Source: TA-21 sp036557405
GTDB taxonomy: Archaea; Thermoproteota; Nitrososphaeria; Nitrososphaerales; Nitrososphaeraceae
Reading direction: 5' to 3'
Length of the DNA: 42,537 nucleotides
NCBI GenBank assembly: GCA_036557405.1
Contig: DATBHO010000103.1
Coordinates: 1 to 42,537, forward strand
Positions 24,753-31,928 of this stretch are shown one piece after another; the stretch's first letter is position 1; every line of letters starts with the position of its first letter. A program made the position numbers and the translations under genes. A model generated the notes under the pieces. It was not told where the DNA came from, did not search any database, and was given only the letters and a program-made list of their open reading frames with translations.

Positions 24753-24800
24753 CTGGCGGACCATTTTGACTGTCAGCAAATAGGAGTTTGGCCCACCAGA
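24753..24800. repeat. GCCCACCA hairpin-family copy E
   Basis: TCTGGCGGAC at 24752-24761 can pair imperfectly (two mismatches in ten) with GCCCACCAGA at 24791-24800. The right arm is identical to copy B over GCCCACCAGA. Confidence 0.45.
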
Positions 24801-25012
24801 ATGCAGCAGTTAAACTACTGATTAGAAAATAATAAGATTTCAGTATCTTATTTAAGCAAAACATAAAAGCGCCTGTGATGAAAGGAAATTCTATTACTAT
24901 TCCATAAGACTTACTGAAATGCCAGTGACGAAACCATACGCCCTATCCCAAGCTGGAAGCGCTATCTGATAAAATTAAAAAATCAGATTTGAACAGTGAT
25001 TGCAACCGAATT

Positions 25013-25342
25013 TCAGTAGTTGCCACTGACCCTGTTAGAGTCGTACTCGAAAGTCGTGCCCATACCTACTATACTTACCACGGCATAAATCTCGTCCTTC
25101 CCCCAGTCATCATTCAAGTTCTCACCGGTAGCGTTACCAGTAAAATTAAATGTACCATCTGAGCGGACAACACCACTGCCACGAGGATCAGTGATTTCAT
25201 CGTCGGAGATCGGGTCATCGTCCATTAATTTCCATCTTACCTCCTTATTTGCGGCGAACTCGAAGCCTGAACCTGAGATCTGAACTTTGTAGTTACCGGG
25301 AGATCCTTCAATGGGTGTAATTGAAAGTTTTACTTCAGGCAT
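25013..25342 (-). CDS. Beta-sandwich-like protein of unknown function
   Basis: The 109-aa product is beta-rich with Gly, Asp and Asn turns (LSITPIEGSPGNYKVQISGS, SDGTFNFTGNATGENLNDDW), resembling one immunoglobulin/TIG-like domain. There is no signal peptide from this ATG, yet the composition resembles extracellular proteins. It has no cysteines. Base composition is clearly richer in G+C than the surrounding intergenic DNA, which may reflect expression or recent acquisition. It stands on the same strand as the RTX gene upstream (gap 123 bases). Family not recognised. Confidence 0.5.
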   Translation of the reverse strand: MPEVKLSITPIEGSPGNYKVQISGSGFEFAANKEVRWKLMDDDPISDDEITDPRGSGVVRSDGTFNFTGNATGENLNDDWGKDEIYAVVSIVGMGTTFEYDSNRVSGNY

Positions 25343-25465
25343 GATATACGACCATCGATGTCCCGATGAATCTCATTATAGGGATTTTTCGTTATCTAAG
25401 CTTAGCATTTTAGACTGGCACACTCTATCACTCATGCGCACCTTGTGATTTCAAGTCATTACACC

Positions 25466-25948
25466 CTAAAAGTATTCACAATCACTCGATTTGGTATCGC
25501 CTTCAGCCGAATTAAAGTCAACAATGGAATCCGTGCCAGAACCACACTTAATTGAGTCTGCTCCTTCATCGCCCTCAAGAATATCATTACCTGAACCGCC
25601 AGTTATTTCGTCATCGCCAGACCCGCCAGTTATTTCGTCATCGCCAGACCCGCCACTTAGTACATCATTACCCTCTCCACCAAATATATTATCCTGAAAA
25701 CCTCCTCCTCTAATGTTGTCATCCCCGCCTTGGCCTCTCATGATATTATTATCATTCCCTCCGACCATAAATTCATCACCTGTTGTTCCTAAACAAGGAT
25801 TACTTGATGATTCGCATAATATATCTTCGGAGGCGTGTGCTATCAAAAAGTTTGAGAATAAAATATGCGATGAGGGGAATATTAAGACGAGAGAAGTTGG
25901 GATTGTCATTGCAAGTATTGTTATCCTTTGTAAATTAAAGTTAAACAT
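25466..25948 (-). CDS. Secreted RTX-repeat (hemolysin-type calcium-binding) protein
   Basis: The 160-aa product has a signal peptide at about residues 1-40 (LILVFPSSHILFS region, cut near AHASEDILC). Then come about nine nonapeptide RTX repeats of the type GGxGxDxxx (for example GGEGNDVLS, GGSGDDEIT twice, GGSGNDILE), which fold as a calcium-loaded beta-roll. Four cysteines flank the repeats (two near the front, CESSSNPC, two near the end), possibly disulphide caps. It has no enzymatic domain, so it is a pure binding or adhesive surface protein. At DNA level one 27-base repeat is exactly duplicated, indicating recent expansion. Confidence 0.85.
   Translation of the reverse strand: MFNFNLQRITILAMTIPTSLVLIFPSSHILFSNFLIAHASEDILCESSSNPCLGTTGDEFMVGGNDNNIMRGQGGDDNIRGGGFQDNIFGGEGNDVLSGGSGDDEITGGSGDDEITGGSGNDILEGDEGADSIKCGSGTDSIVDFNSAEGDTKSSDCEYF
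25596..25649 (-). repeat. 27-bp tandem duplication inside the RTX gene
   Basis: A 27-base unit occurs twice in tandem at 25596-25622 and 25623-25649, essentially identical, each coding for one RTX nonapeptide (GGSGDDEIT). Neighbouring repeats are more diverged, so this is the youngest duplication and the copy number could vary between strains. Confidence 0.7.
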
Positions 25949-26619
25949 TCTGCAACTGAATGTAATAACCAGTATTTAACATGTGCTTATGATTTTTCTT
26001 TTTATTTTCTAGTTAATATTGTAATCTTTCAAGCTTAGCCTAAGTGCGTCTAAACTATCTTAATAATTAGTTTGTTCTGCATTAAGAGAATAAGTCGACT
26101 GTTAGTGCCAATAGAACATCATTTACCGAGAATAACTTAGACTCTTAGTGGCATAAACTGCAAATTCCCAACATTTCTTGTATATGATATATAAATATGC
26201 GATATACCATCAAAAAGGTAATCCTATTATGATTTATCATAAGTATTCTTTATTATATCAAATATAGTCCCTTGATTTAGTATACTTATGAAATTCTCAA
26301 ATCTCAAAAAAAGTTACGCCAACCTAACTGCGATTCTTAGTAACTCTGTAGGCTTTGTTGCTTTCTCACCACATTTGACAGAAAGAATGCTTACTACCAA
26401 ATAGACTTCATTCTTTTTTATTAGTAGAACATAAAAAAATCAATCCCATGTGATTTATACGTTTAGAGTTAACTAGCATGCAGTAATTAGTGATATTATT
26501 ATCATATTCCATTGAACTCCTTGGCTGATTCGCTGTCAATGTTATCTCATCTTTGAATACATTATTTGTTTTCTAATATAGGCCAAAAGTAAAGTAGGTT
26601 TATCTACCAACGTCTTACC
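25949..26619. other. Intergenic region, only weak coding signal
   Basis: No gene is confidently seen. A 38-codon plus-strand frame from ATG 26288 to TAG 26404 (MKFSNLKKSYANLTAILSNS) reads somewhat like protein but has no motif or partner. The rest is AT-rich DNA with no hairpin-family copy. Confidence 0.35.
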
Positions 26620-26808
26620 TCAATCAATATACTTGTTATATGAATCTTTACAGTAATTTATTGAATGAATAACATACTCCACGGAATTGCATCGGTTACA
26701 GATCCACGAAACATATTCCTTGCAGATAACGCATGCAGAAATAGGTGTCAAACAGCTGCCACACCCTCTGCAAGATCCTCTATCATACATTAAGGGGCAA
26801 CCTGTCAC
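26620..26808 (-). CDS. 62-aa cysteine-rich zinc-binding-like protein
   Basis: The product has nine cysteines in 62 residues: C4, then CRGCGSC at 13-19, CVIC at 26-29, CNRC at 37-40, and C53. This is the layout of two treble-clef or zinc-ribbon knuckles, so it probably binds two zinc ions. The start is GTG at 26808 and overlaps the stop of the 26805-26972 gene as GTGA, so the pair is translationally coupled; an internal ATG (M7) is a less likely start. No signal peptide, so cytoplasmic. Family not recognised; a nucleic-acid or protein-interaction role is plausible. Confidence 0.6.
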   Translation of the reverse strand: MTGCPLMYDRGSCRGCGSCLTPISACVICKEYVSWICNRCNSVEYVIHSINYCKDSYNKYID

Positions 26809-26972
26809 GATAGAGTTAACTCAGATCTTCGCGATAGTTCTGCTAGGTTCCTTTGAAATCGAGAAGTACTCTTTGTTGATTTCTTAATTTCTGTAAGATA
26901 CTTCTGGAGCCTTGTATTTTCGATTATTTTTTCTATTTGACTATCTGCCTCTGGAAAATGAATTTTACTCAT
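26805..26972 (-). CDS. 55-aa helical partner of the Cys-rich protein
   Basis: ATG at 26972 opens a 55-codon frame ending in TGA at 26807-26805. The product is a mostly helical, basic peptide (IEKIIENTRLQKYLTEIKKS, then FQRNLAELSRRSEL). Its stop overlaps the GTG start of the next gene by four bases (GTGA), which is the strongest argument that both are real. In other genomes the two might be a single protein: a helical N-terminus followed by a zinc region. No membrane helix. Function unknown. Confidence 0.55.
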   Translation of the reverse strand: MSKIHFPEADSQIEKIIENTRLQKYLTEIKKSTKSTSRFQRNLAELSRRSELTLS

Positions 26973-27226
26973 GTTGAGTTATTAGTGATCATCCTATAAA
27001 TTAGTAACTTATCGCACAGTAAGTTATTGAATAATCAATTAACTGGTTAATTAAATTATAATAATTTTAAACTATCCATTTGATCAGAGAGAGGAAATTA
27101 CTCAGATGGGTAAATAGGGAAAGAATTAACATTACATCGCTTTAAATTTAAAATTAACTTCCACAGATTCAATTATGATTTAGGATAACTGATGTCAATG
27201 AGATCTTATATTATTCAATCGTGTAA
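26973..27226. other. Divergent intergenic region
   Basis: Between the coupled small genes (-) and the membrane-protein gene (+). It is very AT-rich, with TTAATTAAATTATAATAATTTT around 27049-27070, compatible with promoters in either direction. Nothing else is recognised. Confidence 0.3.
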
Positions 27227-27670
27227 ATGATAGTGACATTAATGACGTCCAATGAGCTTGCTTTGGTGCTTGCGATTGGCGCGGTAGTGGGCTCAACTAT
27301 CTTTAGAACATTGATTCCTATGGCCACCAAGATCATGGCTGAAATACAACTAGCATCGAAGGAAAACAGGAAGCCGGAGATTCCTAATATGCACTGGATT
27401 TGGTGGGCTGGAGCGGGGATGAACATAATTATTGTTGGGTTCCCAACATTCGCGACGATCGACCAACTGGTACAACCAATCTTGAATGTAACAAGTCCGG
27501 TTGTAGCCTTCTTTATTGCTTGGGGATTCGCGCAAAGTGCTTTAGAAGTTGTATTTAGAACGATGGATTCAGGAGTAGATAGTAGCAAAGACACTCGAAC
27601 CGCTCCGGTTATAACGACGGCAAGGCCAACAACGACGGAAACTATTACAGTTAAGCCAAAAAATAAATAA
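27227..27670 (+). CDS. Small polytopic membrane protein with Thr-rich tail
   Basis: The 147-aa product has three likely membrane helices at about residues 9-32 (LALVLAIGAVVGSTIFRTLI), 57-78 (WIWWAGAGMNIIIVGFPTFA) and 89-112 (SPVVAFFIAWGFAQSALEVV), then a cytoplasmic or external tail rich in Thr, Ala and Pro (TRPTT-like repeats ending KPKNK). Small size, three helices and a low-complexity tail suggest a structural or virus/mobile-element-type membrane protein, but no family is recognised. The G+C content looks higher than in the AT-rich flanks. ATG at 27227 is used; ATG at 27242 is possible. Confidence 0.6.
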   Translation: MIVTLMTSNELALVLAIGAVVGSTIFRTLIPMATKIMAEIQLASKENRKPEIPNMHWIWWAGAGMNIIIVGFPTFATIDQLVQPILNVTSPVVAFFIAWGFAQSALEVVFRTMDSGVDSSKDTRTAPVITTARPTTTETITVKPKNK

Positions 27671-27735
27671 AAATTTTTTAAATCCTTTTTAACATGATGT
27701 TCCGTATTAGAGAACGCTTTTCTTGTTTCAACTCA

Positions 27736-28332
27736 TCAAAATACTACATTTACTGATGTTCTATTTGAATCATCCCGTATAGATTGCAAGATTTCATGTA
27801 TGACATCAAACCCCTCATTTGAAATATAATCATTGGCAGATTTAAAGAAAATTTCTAAACTTTCTTTCGAGTACCCTTGGAACTCATATTCTTTTGCTTG
27901 TAAGGCCATTTCCAGCTTGTCCATGTTGTGAACAAATTTGGAGCAGGTTGTGATGTTATCATTGTATTCGTTCCAAATACCAAAATATTTTTCTCGGAGA
28001 GAGGCGGGTAACTTTGAAATGATTTTTTTCATAGTCTTATCTTCAAGTGATTTTTTTTCTTCAGACGATATTTTATCAGGCATATGATCTCCGACTAGTG
28101 ATTCAGCTAGATCGTGAATATTGGCCATCTCCATAACGCGTCCTGAATCTAAATTCATTATTTCAGCCAGTACCATGGACATCATGCACATTGAGTATGA
28201 ATGGTCTGCTACGGATTCTGGTGATGTAATGTTAGACTTATGAATCCAACCAGATCGCTTTATTCTCTTAAGATTACAAACAATCCAAAAAAAAGATACA
28301 AGGTCGGTTAGCTGGTTTTTTTCTAAATTCAT
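27736..28332 (-). CDS. HD-domain hydrolase, HDDC2/YfbR-like 5'-nucleotidase
   Basis: The 198-aa product has the HD metal-binding signature of the HDDC2/YfbR family: H44 (SVADHSYSM), H73-D74 with E77 (NIHDLAESLVGD), and a later Asp in the KFVHNMDKLEMALQAKEYE block near residue 139. The N-terminal LKRIKRSGWI corresponds to the substrate-binding LKxIxRxGW pattern. The family removes phosphate from deoxynucleoside 5'-monophosphates, a nucleotide-pool housekeeping task. ATG at 28332 is clear. It lies 15 bases downstream of the small membrane gene at 28348. Confidence 0.88.
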   Translation of the reverse strand: MNLEKNQLTDLVSFFWIVCNLKRIKRSGWIHKSNITSPESVADHSYSMCMMSMVLAEIMNLDSGRVMEMANIHDLAESLVGDHMPDKISSEEKKSLEDKTMKKIISKLPASLREKYFGIWNEYNDNITTCSKFVHNMDKLEMALQAKEYEFQGYSKESLEIFFKSANDYISNEGFDVIHEILQSIRDDSNRTSVNVVF

Positions 28333-28347
28333 ATTGTGAAGTGAACT

Positions 28348-28536
28348 CTAATTCATATTAATACGATACTGCATTTCATTGAATTCCAAGTTTGGCGACA
28401 TGATGAATTGACTATATTCAATAAGGATTGTGAAATTAGAAAGTATGTGGTCAAGAAAATACAATAAACCACTAGTTACTAAGGCCATAATTATTGTAAT
28501 GCAAATCAACAGTAGTACATTTCGTGTTTGTTCCAT
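28348..28536 (-). CDS. Small single-pass membrane protein
   Basis: The 62-aa product has one strong membrane helix at about residues 7-28 (VLLLICITIIMALVTSGLLY) and a polar tail with an amphipathic start (FLDHILSNFTILIEY). ATG at 28536 is clear. It lies between the cobalamin adenosyltransferase (47 bases upstream) and the HD gene (15 bases downstream), all on the same strand, so an operon is likely. Function unknown. Confidence 0.5.
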   Translation of the reverse strand: MEQTRNVLLLICITIIMALVTSGLLYFLDHILSNFTILIEYSQFIMSPNLEFNEMQYRINMN

Positions 28537-28583
28537 TAAACAGTAAGATTTTCCGTATGTTTTTATTTAAAGCTACTCAAATC

Positions 28584-29138
28584 TCAATTTAGCTTCCACG
28601 GAATATCATTACGTTTTTTTCGCTTATTAGTCACTCTTGCAAGCACAAAAAACAAATCAGACAATCTGTTGAGATAGGTAACAATTTCCTGATTTATCTC
28701 TTGTTCCTTAGCAAGTGCTACTGCAGATCTTTCGGCGCGTCTTACGACAGTTCTACAAATATGAAATAAAGATGACTCAATTGTTCCCCCGGGCAGGACA
28801 AAATGAGAGATTGGTTTCAGTTCAGATTCAAAATTATCAATATGCTTCTCAATAGCAGAAATCATTTCTTTTTTAACCAACATTTTATTATCTTTCAAAC
28901 TATTGGGATTCGCCAATTCCGCACCCAATACGAATAAATCTTGTTGAATTCCTAAGAGGTTTTTTCTCACATCTTCAAAAATCGAATTCATTTCAATTTT
29001 TGAAATTATCAATCCAACATGAGAATTTGCCTCATCCACTTCGCCATATGCTACTATTCTTAAATGAGATTTGGAAAGCCGCGAACCATCAATTAGTCCT
29101 GTATCTCCTTTATCACCAGTTTTAGTGTAGATTTTCAA
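28584..29138 (-). CDS. Cob(I)alamin adenosyltransferase, PduO type
   Basis: The 184-aa product opens with KIYTKTGDKGDTGLIDGSRL, the ATP-binding signature of PduO/MMAB-type ATP:corrinoid adenosyltransferases, and has the C-terminal helix CRTVVRRAERSAVALAKE with the conserved Arg and Glu residues. The enzyme transfers the 5'-deoxyadenosyl group of ATP to cob(I)alamin to make adenosylcobalamin, which thaumarchaea need for methylmalonyl-CoA mutase and ribonucleotide reductase. The length is normal. The start is TTG at 29138. It heads a probable three-gene operon with the membrane gene and the HD gene. Confidence 0.92.
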   Translation of the reverse strand: MKIYTKTGDKGDTGLIDGSRLSKSHLRIVAYGEVDEANSHVGLIISKIEMNSIFEDVRKNLLGIQQDLFVLGAELANPNSLKDNKMLVKKEMISAIEKHIDNFESELKPISHFVLPGGTIESSLFHICRTVVRRAERSAVALAKEQEINQEIVTYLNRLSDLFFVLARVTNKRKKRNDIPWKLN

Positions 29139-29282
29139 GATTGAATTAGAATATTACTTGACTCAATAAATTACTTTTTATGATGCCCACAAATTGCGTT
29201 GATTTAATATTTTTTAATATCAAGCCATGGTGAGGCTGTATTAGTAATTCCTTTTAATAGCCCTAAAATAAATAGGAGAAAA

Positions 29283-29444
29283 TTAGTAAGAATGAACTTC
29301 TATTTTGTGTTCTTTTAAGTATTTCTTCTTCCTGAATCGTTCGTTACACTTCTCACATTTGAAGGGCTTTTCAAATTCTATAAGGAATCTTCTTCTCCTT
29401 TCCTCAGGAGTTTCCACAACCACCTTTAAATCTGTATTATCCAT
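29283..29444 (-). CDS. 53-aa C2H2 zinc-finger protein
   Basis: ATG at 29444 opens a 53-codon frame ending in TAA at 29285-29283. The C-terminal half is a textbook C2H2 finger: FKCEKCNERF, then KKKYLKEHKIEVH, giving C-x2-C-x12-H-x4-H with the expected aromatic and Leu core positions. The N-terminal half is charged and helical (TPEERRRRFLIEFEKP). Such single fingers occur in archaea and their viruses, mostly as small DNA-binding proteins. It lies 144 bases upstream of the adenosyltransferase on the same strand. Confidence 0.7.
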   Translation of the reverse strand: MDNTDLKVVVETPEERRRRFLIEFEKPFKCEKCNERFRKKKYLKEHKIEVHSY

Positions 29445-29944
29445 CGTAATTAAATTAAAAAATCTTGTTATGGTTTATTTACTTTAAGGAAGATAGTACT
29501 ATAGATAAGACTAGTTAAATTATTAGTTCTAATATTGTAGGTTGTTGCTTTCAAAGGGCTAGTGCAAGAAGAAAGAGAGGATGCATACTATAACTTTCTA
29601 AACTCCATTAATTCTAACGTAACTTGAAAAAATTATGAATATTGCTTGTCCCGATTCTTGAAATATTGTAATTTAAACCTAGAATCTTCGCTGAGATTGC
29701 CACAAACAAAACTGCTGATTTCATATCTCACTCATGAATGTTCTTCTATATATCAAGTTCGCTTACTTCCAGATTACTGACAGTCGAATAAGTAAATGAT
29801 TAATTATTTTATTAACATAATACGTCCATCCTAAGACTAGTCGAATGATATTGTTGTAAATGTTTTCAAAGATGGATAGCAAATGCTACACGGACATTTA
29901 CTTAGATACGATCACTAAATGGTGAAGTCAATTAGGATGTGTAG
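29445..29944. other. Intergenic stretch, nothing recognised
   Basis: About 500 bases of AT-rich DNA with no protein-like frame, hairpin-family copy or obvious RNA gene. Promoter-like boxes toward the zinc-finger gene are possible near 29450-29480. Confidence 0.35.
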
Positions 29945-30343
29945 TCATTCATATTTTCCATTCACACAATCAAGGATTTCGTACCCCACTAAACCGTCCT
30001 GTCCGTTACCTTGTTTATGTGCGTTGGTCAGACAATCCTTGTATTCCTTTTCACTCAGATAAAATGCGGGTGAATTCTTGAACTTTTGCCATTCAACTGC
30101 GTCATGGTCTGTGCATTCTACCATGTCAACGCACTTTGCAAGCTCACATAGAGAACCCTTGTATGCAAGCATTTTGAATTCGTTCGATGACCGAGTGTTA
30201 GAACCGTGGTCTTTTGGATCCCAGTGCGTATGCGTGTATCCATCTTCGCATTTGACATTTCCCGCCGCCAATGAGTAATGGGTTGACAAAAATACTGTCA
30301 AGACTAGTGCTGTAAATAACACAACAATAAGGAATCTAAACAC
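29945..30343 (-). CDS. Secreted cysteine-containing protein
   Basis: The 132-aa product has a signal peptide at about residues 1-27 (FLIVVLFTALVLTVFLSTHY, then SLAAG). The mature part has six cysteines and the His-rich GYTHTHWDPKDHG stretch, suggesting disulphides and perhaps metal binding. The segment DCLTNAHKQGNGQDGLVGYE is helical/turn-rich. The start is GTG at 30343. It stands alone. No family recognised; it belongs to the set of small exported proteins that fill this region. Confidence 0.65.
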   Translation of the reverse strand: MFRFLIVVLFTALVLTVFLSTHYSLAAGNVKCEDGYTHTHWDPKDHGSNTRSSNEFKMLAYKGSLCELAKCVDMVECTDHDAVEWQKFKNSPAFYLSEKEYKDCLTNAHKQGNGQDGLVGYEILDCVNGKYE

Positions 30344-30421
30344 AAAACTTGTCGAAAGTAATGATTAATAAATCTTTATTTCGATAGTATTTAGACTATT
30401 TTTACAGTTCACACAAAAAAT

Positions 30422-30544
30422 ATGAAGGTAGTTTATGATGTAGGTGATGATAGTAAACTAGTCGACTTCTACTGCCAGTCCTATTACCAGAAACATAAAA
30501 GCGATAGATATAAACGAGTACAAAATCCTTTAAATTTGGAATGA
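30422..30544 (+). CDS. Possible 40-aa microprotein
   Basis: ATG AAG GTA opens a 40-codon frame to TGA with a protein-like translation (MKVVYDVGDDSKLVDFYCQS, then YYQKHKSDRYKRVQ). It is acidic at the front and basic at the back, with no membrane helix. An AT-rich box is present upstream. It has no partner and no motif; the evidence is composition only. Confidence 0.3.
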   Translation: MKVVYDVGDDSKLVDFYCQSYYQKHKSDRYKRVQNPLNLE

Positions 30545-30619
30545 GGGCTTAAATCTTATCCATAATACTAAAACGGCAATTCTAGCAAACTGTTATCGGT
30601 TTTCCTTGTTCGTTGATCT

Positions 30620-30886
30620 CTAATTACAAGTATCCTTTTCGACATTGTACGTCATGGTTATCGTACATACCTTAATTTTTCCTAATTCAGCCTGCTCCTG
30701 TCCGCAGTTTCCTGCTTTGGTAGGATCATAGGTACTATATGGCAGTACTTGGACAATGTATAATGAACCTTGTGCTATCGGAATCTCAGTACCTTGTGCA
30801 TTTGCATTATACACCTTATCATTCACAGTTTGATCATTTGTTATTATTTTATACTTAAAGCTTGAAATTGGAGTAGGCAGAACCGC
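30620..30886 (-). pseudogene. Probable N-terminally truncated secreted protein gene
   Basis: A minus-strand frame is open from just after a TAA (30889-30887) to the stop at 30620 and reads as an extracellular-type beta protein (ISSFKYKIITNDQTVNDKVY, YIVQVLPYSTYD, CTITMTYNVEKDTC). The only usable start is GTG at 30826, which would cut into the domain and leave a 68-aa protein without a signal peptide. The coding-like sequence upstream of that GTG argues that the original start and signal have been lost. It could also be a genuine 68-aa gene. Confidence 0.5.
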
Positions 30887-31057
30887 TTAAACTTTATTAT
30901 CTAATAATATATAACAATGAGGACTAATATCAGTTCAATTTGCACTTATTTGCAGTTATTTGCAATAACACAAAATTTAGACTAACACAAGGTTTAAAAT
31001 AGACGATAAAGCAACTGATGGAAACGCGGTTGAATGATGAACAAGAAGCAACCAAGT

Positions 31058-31096
31058 CCACCAGTTGCCTGTGTTTAGGGATTTACAACTGGTAGG
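31058..31096. repeat. Related hairpin, copy F (reversed arm order)
   Basis: CCACCAGTTG at 31058-31067 can pair with CAACTGGT-AGG at 31086-31096: eight bases are perfect, then one insertion. The arms are in the opposite order to the other family members, so it is a looser relative. Confidence 0.35.
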
Positions 31097-31136
31097 ATCT
31101 TATATATAAGGAAATTGGATAGTGAAAAAATGCATT

Positions 31137-31391
31137 CTATTTCATCTTTTGAGGAAATTTCACGCTTAATTGCTTGTAACGTTCAAAGATAATAGACATA
31201 AGGATTACATGAATTAGAACAGGTCTGCAAGGCATAGTTCCCGCAACATTATAGAATCGTGGAATAGATAGCATTTCATCAAAAATCTTTCTATCCTTCT
31301 TACCTAATGCAGCCCTAAACGGTCTCCATTTCCGTATTTCCATCTCTGACGCGATTCGATACGAAGGAATTATTCTACCCATAACCATCAT
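31137..31391 (-). CDS. Small basic protein, intact partner of the 2.1-kb pseudogene
   Basis: The 84-aa product is basic with no signal peptide. Its core (FDEMLSIPRFYNVAGTMPCR, then PVLIHVILMSIIFERYKQL) is shared with the broken copy at 2076-2282. ATG at 31391 is the first start, with further ATG codons at M2 and M4. It lies on the same strand as, and 168 bases downstream of, the secreted gene at 31560-31772, the same order as at 2.1-2.5 kb. A linked function with that secreted protein is possible. Not recognised. Confidence 0.6.
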   Translation of the reverse strand: MMVMGRIIPSYRIASEMEIRKWRPFRAALGKKDRKIFDEMLSIPRFYNVAGTMPCRPVLIHVILMSIIFERYKQLSVKFPQKMK

Positions 31392-31559
31392 TATGAATTA
31401 TTCAATTTAAAATCAAGGCCATCTTCCGAAGAGGGGGAAGATAAAGTTATCAAAGCTGACAAGGAAAGAAAACAAATACCTCCTAGAAGATAAGATAGAT
31501 AGATTAACTCCAAACGGATATCAAAAAAGTGCGGTATTTGTTGTGTATTTTGTTCTACT

Positions 31560-31772
31560 TTAACCTATTATCACCTCAAGGCATTTATGGTCCCCAGTGA
31601 CACCATCTAGTAGGGCTTTACAGTCCGTTTTTTTATCGCCGCAAAAAGGGCCCCCATCGATGCAATATTTGGTAATGGGCCTGTCTGCCTGTACCATATT
31701 CGGAAGAGCAATTGCGACCATCGCAATAACCAGTATTAGAGATATTGATACAAACAGAACTATTGATTTCAT
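31560..31772 (-). CDS. Small secreted Cys-containing protein, paralogue 2
   Basis: The 70-aa product is nearly identical to that at 2324-2536: 61 of 70 residues agree by my count. The signal peptide (SLILVIAMVAIALP) and all four cysteines (YCIDGGPFCGDKKTDC, HKC) are kept, and three differences cluster at DGV versus VNT before the last Cys. The start here is ATG, compared with TTG in the other copy. A TATA-like TTTAAATATTATA (complement of about 31790-31803) lies upstream. Conservation of the mature part suggests that both proteins are under selection. Function unknown. Confidence 0.75.
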   Translation of the reverse strand: MKSIVLFVSISLILVIAMVAIALPNMVQADRPITKYCIDGGPFCGDKKTDCKALLDGVTGDHKCLEVIIG

Positions 31773-31928
31773 GTCTCAGTTATCAGTTTAATAGTATAAT
31801 ATTTAAATTTCCTGTAATTTGATTCTATTTTGAAAAAACATCTACTTTATGTAGTAGAGTATTATGTCGAGAGATTTGGGAGAGGTTACTATTGCCAATA
31901 ATGCATCACCAAAATTTGCTTATACATT

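Larger units (their letters stand above)
24163..25012. other. Long intergenic region with coding-like fragments and a hairpin copy
   Basis: No intact gene is supported in these 850 bases. Two stretches translate like protein but lack normal starts: about 24286-24388 on the plus strand (containing EHYDLEETVPNQIEASLLHK) and 24511-24645 plus strand. The hairpin-family copy E lies at 24753-24800. This looks like decayed genes rather than pure spacer. Confidence 0.4.

Noticed and set aside
25596..25649. Possible CRISPR-like array
   Set aside because: The 27-bp units are contiguous with no spacers and encode RTX repeats in frame.
25491..25979. Plus-strand frames opposite the RTX gene
   Set aside because: They are the antisense of the glycine/aspartate repeat codons and read as Ser/Pro repeats; the RTX frame is the real one.
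26288..26404. 38-codon plus-strand frame
   Set aside because: Some protein-like character but no motif, partner or clear promoter; kept only as a note in the intergenic entry.
27211..27594. 127-codon minus-strand frame opposite the membrane protein
   Set aside because: It is antisense to a gene with clear membrane helices and has no start context or coherent domain.
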